From positions 1-12,045 of the forward strand of contig DATBHZ010000174.1 in assembly GCA_036557185.1 (NCBI GenBank): a DNA stretch of 12,045 nt, written 5' to 3'. The notes below the pieces were generated by a model. The model did not search any database and had not been told where the DNA came from. It saw only the letters and a program-made list of their open reading frames with translations. Of the stretch, positions 7,958 through 12,045 are shown piece by piece. Each line of letters opens with the position of its first letter. The first letter of the stretch is position 1. Position numbers and translations under genes: made by a program. The stretch comes from DATBHZ01 sp036557185. GTDB taxonomy: Bacteria; Actinomycetota; Acidimicrobiia; IMCC26256; JAENVU01.

Positions 7958-8194
7958 TCAGGCCCGCGAGCGATACGGGTCGTCGGCCCCGCCCGGATGC
8001 CGCCACCAGTCCTCGGGCGACGGCTCCCAGTCCGGGTCCGGGAGGATGCAGTCCACCGGGCACGCGGGCAGGCACTTGTCGCACCCGCTGCAGAGCTCCG
8101 GCAGGATGATGACGTCGATGCCGTGGTTGAAGATCGCCCCGAACTGCGGCGGACAGTTGCGAAGGCATGCGTCGCAATTGATGCAGATCGACAT
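7958..8194 (-). CDS. Small 2x[4Fe-4S] ferredoxin
   Basis: 78 aa from the ATG at 8194. The open frame continues far upstream, but that part shows no ferredoxin sequence and crosses into the divergent gene. An alternative ATG at 8263 would add 23 residues. Two cluster motifs are complete: Cys4, Cys7, Cys10 with Cys14 (CINCDACLRNCPP), and Cys35, Cys38, Cys41 with Cys45 (CSGCDKCLPACP). An extra Cys49 follows. In bacterial ferredoxins the fourth cysteine of each motif ligates the other cluster. The C-terminus is an acidic, Trp-rich tail (PDWEPSPEDWWRHPGGADDP) that is not part of the fold. It should be a soluble low-potential electron carrier; the partner enzyme is not visible. It is the first gene of the minus-strand run and its upstream region is shared with the divergent SCP2 gene. 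Confidence 0.9.
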   Translation of the reverse strand: MSICINCDACLRNCPPQFGAIFNHGIDVIILPELCSGCDKCLPACPVDCILPDPDWEPSPEDWWRHPGGADDPYRSRA

Positions 8195-8371
8195 GTCGAT
8201 CCGGAGCGGCGGGCTACGCCACTTGGTGTTGCGCTCCCGTGCGCTGATGCGCTCCGAGCGCATGCCGACTGCGGTCACCGAAGCAGCGTAGATGCTCGTC
8301 TTCCGCACTCGACGGCCCGCCGGAGCAGTCGATAAGGTCGGTATCTCGCACCGAATCGGCAGGAGGTAGCC
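8195..8371. promoter_or_regulatory. Divergent intergenic region between the ferredoxin operon and the SCP2 gene
   Basis: 177 bases without a credible gene, lying between oppositely directed starts, so promoters for both directions are expected here. For the plus strand a TAAGGT at 8333-8338 fits TAnnnT, with CTCGAC at 8308-8313 as a weak -35 (19-base spacer). For the minus strand TACGCT (8290-8285) lies 17 bases from GTCGAG, the same element read on the other strand. The two putative promoters would thus share a -35 segment. All matches are weak, so only the existence of promoters here is well supported, not their exact positions. Confidence 0.35.
8361..8366 (+). promoter_or_regulatory. Strong Shine-Dalgarno before the SCP2-like gene
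   Basis: AGGAGG lies five bases before the GTG at 8372. It is the only near-perfect Shine-Dalgarno seen in the window and it fixes the GTG start. It suggests high translation of the SCP2-like protein compared with its neighbours. Confidence 0.85.
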
Positions 8372-8767
8372 GTGGCCAAGTACCCGTTCCTTTCCGACGA
8401 GTGGTTCGACGCGGTCGACAAGCTCATCGCCGAGCACGGAGCCGAGGCGCCGGCACACCAGCAGGTCGTCGTGAACATGGTGATCACCGACACTCCGTTC
8501 GGCGAGCGCGAGATGCACATGGGCGCGCGCGACGGGAAGGGCGGCATGGGCAAGGGCCATGCCGAGGACGCGGACGTCACGCTCACGACCGACTACGTGA
8601 CGGCCAAAGAGGTGTTCGTCTCGGGGAACCCGCAAGCCGGGATGCAGGCCTTCATGGCCGGCAAGGTCAAGGTCCAGGGCGACATGACCAAGCTGATGAT
8701 GGCGCAGCAGGGCGGTCCCGCGGGCGGCCAGGACCTCCAGGAAGCGGTCCAGAGCATCACCGAGTAG
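8372..8767 (+). CDS. SCP2 sterol-binding domain protein
   Basis: 131 aa from a GTG with AGGAGG five bases upstream. The whole protein is one SCP2-like domain. After an acidic helix (SDEWFDAVDKLIAEHG) comes a strand region with a glycine-rich turn (GARDGKGGMGKGHAEDADVTLTTD), then the hallmark ending DYVTAKEVFVSGNPQAGMQAFMAGKVKVQGDMTKLM. SCP2 domains have a hydrophobic tunnel that binds sterols, fatty acids or acyl-CoA. In actinobacteria single-domain forms are common, and their ligands are mostly unknown. There is no signal peptide, so it acts in the cytoplasm. It is followed after 25 bases by an MFS exporter on the same strand; the two are probably co-transcribed. Whether the exporter handles a lipid bound by this protein is only a guess. 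Confidence 0.92.
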   Translation: MAKYPFLSDEWFDAVDKLIAEHGAEAPAHQQVVVNMVITDTPFGEREMHMGARDGKGGMGKGHAEDADVTLTTDYVTAKEVFVSGNPQAGMQAFMAGKVKVQGDMTKLMMAQQGGPAGGQDLQEAVQSITE

Positions 8768-8792
8768 GGCCGGTCCGTATCCTCGAGTCGGC

Positions 8793-10091
8793 ATGTCGAT
8801 TCGAGGAGCGCACGATCCCGAGGCCGACGAGGCCACCGATGCGATCCTCGACGGTGATCGAGCCTTCGAGACCGGCACCGCGCGCGCGGCGCTCCGCCAC
8901 CGCGACTTCCGCATCATCTGGAGCGGCACGTTCGCGTCGAACATCGGCACCTGGATGCAGAACGTGCTGCTCGGTGCGTTCGCCGAGAGCCTGACGCACG
9001 ACGCAACGTACGTCGCCCTCATCTACTTCGCGCAGCTCGGGCCTCTGCTGTTCCTCGCCATTCCCGGCGGCGTCCTCGCCGACGTCCTCGACCGCCGGAA
9101 GGTCCTGATCTGGATGCAGATCGAGCAGCTGGTCTTCTCGTTCGTGCTGGCCGGCCTCGCGTCGGCGCCCCATCCGAGCAAGTGGGGGATCTTCGCGTGC
9201 GTCCTCGCCATCGGCGTCGGGAACGCGTTCAGCGGACCGGCGCTGGGCGCGATCCTCCCCACGCTCGTCCCTCGAGAGGACATGACGGGCGCGGTCGCGC
9301 TGCAGTCCGTCCAGATGAACCTCTCCCGGGTCCTCGGCCCGCCGATCGGCGCGCTCCTGCTCCCCGTGCTCGGGATCGGCGCCGTCTTCGGCGTGAACGC
9401 GCTCACCTACCTGTTCGCCGTCGCAGCGCTGGTCGTCGCCCGCGGCGCGGTGCACCAGATACGCGCGGTCGCCTCCGAGGAGGGCGGCAACCGCCTTCTG
9501 TCAGGGCTTCGGGTCGCGTACCACGACCGTCTCATCCGGCGGATCCTCGTGACGATGAGCCTCTTCTCCGTGATCTCGCTGCAGTTCGTGCCGCTCATGC
9601 CGAACATCGCCCACGACAACCTCGGGATCGATCCGACGAGCACGGGCTACGGGCTCCTGTACGCGGTGTTCGGTCTCGGTGCTGCGCTGGGAGCCGTGAC
9701 CATCGGCAGCTACTTGGCGCACCGGAACAAGTCGCGCATCGCGCGGTGGTCGTTCGTGGCGTTCGCCGGACTGCTCGCGGTGTTCGGGCTCCTCCGCTCG
9801 GACCTGCCCGCGTACCTCGACGTGGGAGCCCTGGGTTACGCGTACTTCCTGGTCATCACGAGTCTCTCGACCGTCCTCCAGGAGCATCTCGACGACAAGG
9901 TGCGCGGCCGGATCATGGCGTTGTGGATCATGAGCTTCGGCGGCATGGTGCCGATCGGTGCGCTCATCGGCGGGCCGCTCGTCGACAGCGGGGTGTTCAC
10001 GTTGAGCGAGCTCCTGCTGATAGGGGCCGGCTTCGCGTTGCTGCTCGCGTGGTACTGCAACCTCATCGCCGTCGGCGCGCCCGCAGACTGA
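8793..10091 (+). CDS. MFS transporter, EntS / MFS_3 type exporter
   Basis: 432 aa, about 12 membrane segments. The N-terminal LRHRDFRIIWSGTFASNIGTWMQNVLLGAFAESLT is characteristic of the MFS_3 (EntS-like, transmembrane secretion effector) branch. The loop motif GGVLADVLDRRKVLIWMQ follows TM2. GNAFSGPALGAILPTLVPREDMTGAVALQSVQMNLSRVLGPPIGALLL covers TM4-TM5 and its connecting loop. HLDDKVRGRIMALWIMSFGGMVPIGALIGGPL lies near the C-terminal TM10-TM11. EntS exports enterobactin; relatives export other small molecules, and most members have no known substrate. No siderophore genes are nearby, so no substrate is assigned. Start ATG at 8793, 25 bases after the SCP2 stop, with a weak GAG-type Shine-Dalgarno. 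The stop is only 9 bases from the stop of the convergent DHA2 gene. Confidence 0.92.
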   Translation: MSIRGAHDPEADEATDAILDGDRAFETGTARAALRHRDFRIIWSGTFASNIGTWMQNVLLGAFAESLTHDATYVALIYFAQLGPLLFLAIPGGVLADVLDRRKVLIWMQIEQLVFSFVLAGLASAPHPSKWGIFACVLAIGVGNAFSGPALGAILPTLVPREDMTGAVALQSVQMNLSRVLGPPIGALLLPVLGIGAVFGVNALTYLFAVAALVVARGAVHQIRAVASEEGGNRLLSGLRVAYHDRLIRRILVTMSLFSVISLQFVPLMPNIAHDNLGIDPTSTGYGLLYAVFGLGAALGAVTIGSYLAHRNKSRIARWSFVAFAGLLAVFGLLRSDLPAYLDVGALGYAYFLVITSLSTVLQEHLDDKVRGRIMALWIMSFGGMVPIGALIGGPLVDSGVFTLSELLLIGAGFALLLAWYCNLIAVGAPAD

Positions 10092-10100
10092 CGGCTGCTC

Positions 10101-11579
10101 TCAAGCGGCCTCGGCCTGCACGAGCGTCAGATCCGCGACACGGTCACGACGGACCATCGCGGCGCACAGGATCGACGCGAAGGCAACGCCGGCACCGACC
10201 ACGTAGGCAGTGGTGAACCCGGCCGCGCCCGCGATCCCCGCCTGCAGGATCGCGAGCACCTGGATCCCGCCGACGTTGCCGATCTGGGCGACCATCGACT
10301 GCGCGGCGTTCGCCACGCCGAGATCCTCCGAGCCGACCGTGTTGGCGACGATCGTCATGAGCGAGGGTGAGCATGCCCCGAGCGCGAGGCCCGAGAGCAC
10401 GAGGGCGACGAACACGAGCCAGACGATGCCTCCGCTCGCTGCAACCGCGAACAGCACCATCGAGAGCGTGAGCAGGACCGTGCCGATGAGGCTCGCTCTC
10501 CGCACGCCGATGCGCGCCGCGACGTAGCCGAACACCGGCGACGAGGCGCTGAAGCTGAGCGGCCGGAAGACCATTGCGAAGCCCGACGCGGCCACCGCGT
10601 AGCCGAAGCGCTCCTGCATCAGCAGCGGCGTGACGATGAAGCCGCCCATGTAAGCGAACTGGGACGTGAACTGGGCGGCGAGCGACGCGCTGAAGTCCCG
10701 ATGGCGGAAGAATCCGAGCGGCAGCAGCGGATGCGCGGCCCGCCGCTCGCACCGGATGAAGAGCGCGAGACCGATCGGCGAGAGCACAGCGAGCCCGAGC
10801 ACGACGGGGCTCGTGAATCCGCGGTCGGCGGCGATCGAGAGCGCGAGCAGCGCCGAGAGCGTCGCGAGTGCGAGCGTTGCCGCACCGGCGAGGTCGATCG
10901 GCTCCCGCTCGCGCCTCGGCGTCTCGCGAAGCACGAACGCGGCGAACGCCAGCGCCACGAGCGACAATGGCGCTTGCGCAATGAAGATCCAGCGCCACCC
11001 GAACGCGGAGACGACCGGTCCGCCGGCGACCAGACCGAACACGGGCGCTCCCGCACCGACGAGCGACCACCAACCCATCGCCTTGACGCGGTCGTCGTCG
11101 TGGAACACCTGCATGATCAGCGCGAGCGACGTCGGCCCCATGGCCGCGCCGGGGATCGCCGCGACCGCGCGGATCACGATGAGCGATGCTCCGCTCCACG
11201 CCGCCGCCGTCAGCGCGGTGCCGACGACGAACGCTGCGAGGCCGTACAGGTAGACACGGCGGTGTCCCCAGAGGTCGCCGAGCTTCCCGAAGAGCGGCAT
11301 GGTGAGCGCCGTTGCAAGCAGCGGTCCCGTGACCACCCAGGTCAGCGCCGACGGCGTTGTGCCGAGGTCGTTGGCCACATCGCGGAGCGAGACCGCGAAG
11401 ATCGTGATGTCGAAGCCCGAGGCGAACAGGCCGACGAGGACCGCGATCAGGACGAGCCACGGGTACTTGTCGTGCGCGTGGACCCGCTGCTTCAGGCGGG
11501 CGCGGAAGAGGAGCGGCCAGGCGACCGCCGGCACCTCGTCGGCGCCGGGTGACTCCGAGATCAGCGGCGGCTCGCGCAC
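10101..11579 (-). CDS. MFS transporter, DHA2 family (EmrB/QacA-type drug efflux)
   Basis: 492 aa, close to the usual size for 14-TM DHA2 proton antiporters. After a cytosolic N-terminus of about 38 residues, TM1 begins at YPWLVLIAVLVGLFASGFDITIF. Motif A is GKLGDLWGHRRVYLYG. The motif C region GAGAPVFGLVAGGPVVSAFGWRWIFIAQAPL has the WRWIF segment typical of the family. A cytoplasmic loop (FVLRETPRREREPIDLAG) precedes the two extra central helices. Relatives export drugs, dyes or natural products; the substrate cannot be read. The start is a GTG at 11579, the most upstream possible because a TAG lies in frame 12 bases before it; a GTG at 11534 is an alternative. No clear Shine-Dalgarno. Upstream lie over 400 bases of non-coding, hairpin-rich DNA that may be a leader. 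Confidence 0.93.
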   Translation of the reverse strand: MREPPLISESPGADEVPAVAWPLLFRARLKQRVHAHDKYPWLVLIAVLVGLFASGFDITIFAVSLRDVANDLGTTPSALTWVVTGPLLATALTMPLFGKLGDLWGHRRVYLYGLAAFVVGTALTAAAWSGASLIVIRAVAAIPGAAMGPTSLALIMQVFHDDDRVKAMGWWSLVGAGAPVFGLVAGGPVVSAFGWRWIFIAQAPLSLVALAFAAFVLRETPRREREPIDLAGAATLALATLSALLALSIAADRGFTSPVVLGLAVLSPIGLALFIRCERRAAHPLLPLGFFRHRDFSASLAAQFTSQFAYMGGFIVTPLLMQERFGYAVAASGFAMVFRPLSFSASSPVFGYVAARIGVRRASLIGTVLLTLSMVLFAVAASGGIVWLVFVALVLSGLALGACSPSLMTIVANTVGSEDLGVANAAQSMVAQIGNVGGIQVLAILQAGIAGAAGFTTAYVVGAGVAFASILCAAMVRRDRVADLTLVQAEAA

Positions 11580-11632
11580 CGCACGAGGCTATTGGGCGCG
11601 TCCGAGCGACTCAGTGGTCAAAGCGCCGAGAA

Positions 11633-11649
11633 CCGAGCCGTCGGCTCGG
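11633..11649. repeat. 7-bp perfect hairpin
   Basis: CCGAGCC (11633-11639) and GGCTCGG (11643-11649) form a 7-bp GC-rich stem with a 3-base loop. It lies 54-70 bases upstream of the DHA2 GTG start. No U-run follows on either strand, so it is not a standard intrinsic terminator. Confidence 0.5.
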
Positions 11650-11672
11650 CCCCGCGCGATGAGCTACGACCG

Positions 11673-11702
11673 ATCGGCAACCGCCTCCGACCGGTTGCCG
11701 AT
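11673..11702. repeat. 11-bp perfect inverted repeat (hairpin)
   Basis: ATCGGCAACCG (11673-11683) and CGGTTGCCGAT (11692-11702) are perfect complements around an 8-base loop. It is the strongest hairpin noticed in the window, about 95-125 bases upstream of the DHA2 start. It is not followed by a T-run in either direction. It could be an operator for a dimeric regulator, or an RNA structure in the leader. Confidence 0.65.
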
Positions 11703-11820
11703 GTCTGTCGACGCCCACCACGCGGGGTCGAGCCACGGACGGGGAGCCACGGTCATGCCGGGGCGCGGCCGCAAGGGCCGGCCGAAACCGGCGCCGGGAC
11801 GCGACTCAGGGGGATGTGTC

Positions 11821-11892
11821 GTGCCACCTCTGGCGGGTCTGCGCATCGTCGAACTCCACCTGCCGGAATGGGCCGGGGGCGTCGGCAGCTAG
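11821..11892 (+). pseudogene. Possible truncated N-terminus of a CaiB/BaiF (family III) CoA-transferase
   Basis: A 23-codon ORF starts at a GTG six bases after AGGGGGA and ends at a TAG (11890-11892). Its N-terminus, VPPLAGLRIVEL, matches the near-universal opening of CaiB/BaiF CoA-transferases (PLAGLRVVEL). After HLPEWAGGVGS and the stop nothing resembles the rest of the family, although the frame stays open to about 12006. It may be a decayed gene start, a very short real ORF, or chance. Only about ten residues support it. Confidence 0.2.
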
Positions 11893-11990
11893 TCCGGCAT
11901 GGACCTTGCGCGCCGCTCCGACGGCGCGATACCACTCTCCGCGGTGATTATGCGCCGACGGGGCAGGTCATTCAACACCTTTTTTGCCAT
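11889..11990 (-). CDS. Candidate 33-aa leader peptide upstream of the DHA2 efflux gene
   Basis: An ATG at 11990 opens a 33-codon frame beginning MAKKVLNDLPRRRIITAE and closing with TAG at 11891-11889. The peptide is basic and soluble and has no recognised family. AGG lies about four bases upstream as a weak Shine-Dalgarno. Third-position G/C is moderately high (about three quarters) but not decisive. It precedes several hairpins and then the DHA2 GTG about 310 bases downstream, an arrangement compatible with a translated leader. It may equally be a chance ORF. Confidence 0.22.
   Translation of the reverse strand: MAKKVLNDLPRRRIITAESGIAPSERRARSMPD
11909..11928. repeat. 7-bp perfect hairpin
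   Basis: CGCGCCG (11909-11915) and CGGCGCG (11922-11928) pair around a 6-base loop. On the minus strand this stem lies inside the candidate 33-codon leader ORF. No T-run follows. Confidence 0.45.
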
Positions 11991-12019
11991 GACGCCTAGT
12001 TTGTAATGACTATGACATT
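11989..12019. promoter_or_regulatory. AT-richer patch with three ATGAC words and an imperfect dyad
   Basis: ATGAC occurs at 11989-11993, 12006-12010 and 12012-12016. The last two lie in AATGACTATGACATT (12005-12019), which is symmetric at 10 of 15 positions (AATG...CATT ends). The patch stands out from the GC-rich surroundings and lies just upstream of the minus-strand candidate leader ORF, so it may be a promoter or operator. No convincing -10/-35 pair was found on either strand. Confidence 0.3.
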
Positions 12020-12045
12020 CTCTGGCTATTCGCGCGTCGCGCCTG

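Larger units (their letters stand above)
11580..12045. other. 466-base region without a confident gene, upstream of the DHA2 efflux gene
   Basis: No frame here shows the strong third-position G/C bias of the real genes in this window, and no protein family is recognised over any useful length. It contains at least three perfect GC-rich hairpins, two very short ORFs (one on each strand), and from about 11960 an AT-richer patch with a T6 run and three ATGAC words. No tRNA T-loop or CCA-type end was found. The likely content is regulatory: the promoter and leader of the DHA2 gene, and perhaps the promoter of a gene beyond the right edge. Confidence 0.6.

Noticed and set aside
8195..9022. Upstream extension of the ferredoxin frame to 354 codons
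   Set aside because: The extra part lies antisense to the SCP2-like and MFS genes and has no ferredoxin homology. The conserved protein begins at the ATG at 8194.
10092..10100. Bidirectional terminator between the convergent MFS genes
   Set aside because: Only nine bases separate the stops and no hairpin with a T-run is present there.
11592..11999. 135-codon plus-strand frame in the right intergenic region
   Set aside because: It opens with TTG, its third-position G/C is only around background, and no motif is recognisable. It spans several hairpins.
11580..12045. tRNA or small RNA gene in the right intergenic region
   Set aside because: GGGTCGAGCC near 11725 recalls a T-loop, but no matching acceptor stem, D-arm or anticodon arm could be fitted. 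A structured leader RNA is still possible.
1..12045. CRISPR array, insertion sequence or prophage elements
   Set aside because: No regularly spaced repeats, transposase motifs, terminal inverted repeats or phage genes were seen. Gene content looks like ordinary chromosome.

Overview
The window looks like chromosomal DNA from a high-GC actinobacterium; Acidimicrobiia or a related lineage is my best guess. The signs are G/C-rich third codon positions, many GTG starts, tightly overlapping genes, GatCAB in place of a visible GlnRS, and the mix of SCP2, PIG-L and mycobacterial-type rhomboid-like/esterase families. This is inferred from style; no marker here fixes the taxon.

Positions 1-8194 hold one long minus-strand run. 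In transcription order it is: a small 2x[4Fe-4S] ferredoxin, gatC, gatA, gatB (4- and 8-base overlaps), a PIG-L family deacetylase, a membrane-anchored YceI-domain protein, ilvD, a rhomboid-like membrane protein fused to an alpha/beta-hydrolase domain that has lost its catalytic serine and histidine, and the first 18 codons of a probable exported protein. Spacing suggests one operon or a few nested ones. It joins tRNA-dependent amidation (GatCAB), branched-chain amino acid synthesis (IlvD) and envelope functions.

A 177-base divergent intergenic region (8195-8371) separates this run from a plus-strand pair: an SCP2-like lipid-binding protein with an excellent Shine-Dalgarno, and an MFS_3/EntS-like exporter. 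Converging on the exporter, with only 9 bases between stop codons, is a 14-TM DHA2 (EmrB/QacA-type) efflux protein on the minus strand.

The last 466 bases (11580-12045) hold no confident gene. They contain several perfect GC-rich hairpins, two very short ORFs, and an AT-richer patch with repeated ATGAC words. Seen from the DHA2 gene this could be a long leader (short ORF, then hairpins, then transporter), which is the most speculative but most interesting regulatory idea here. No CRISPR, IS element, tRNA or rRNA was seen, and no clear new multi-gene system. The best novelty candidates are the rhomboid/pseudo-hydrolase fusion and the DHA2 leader.
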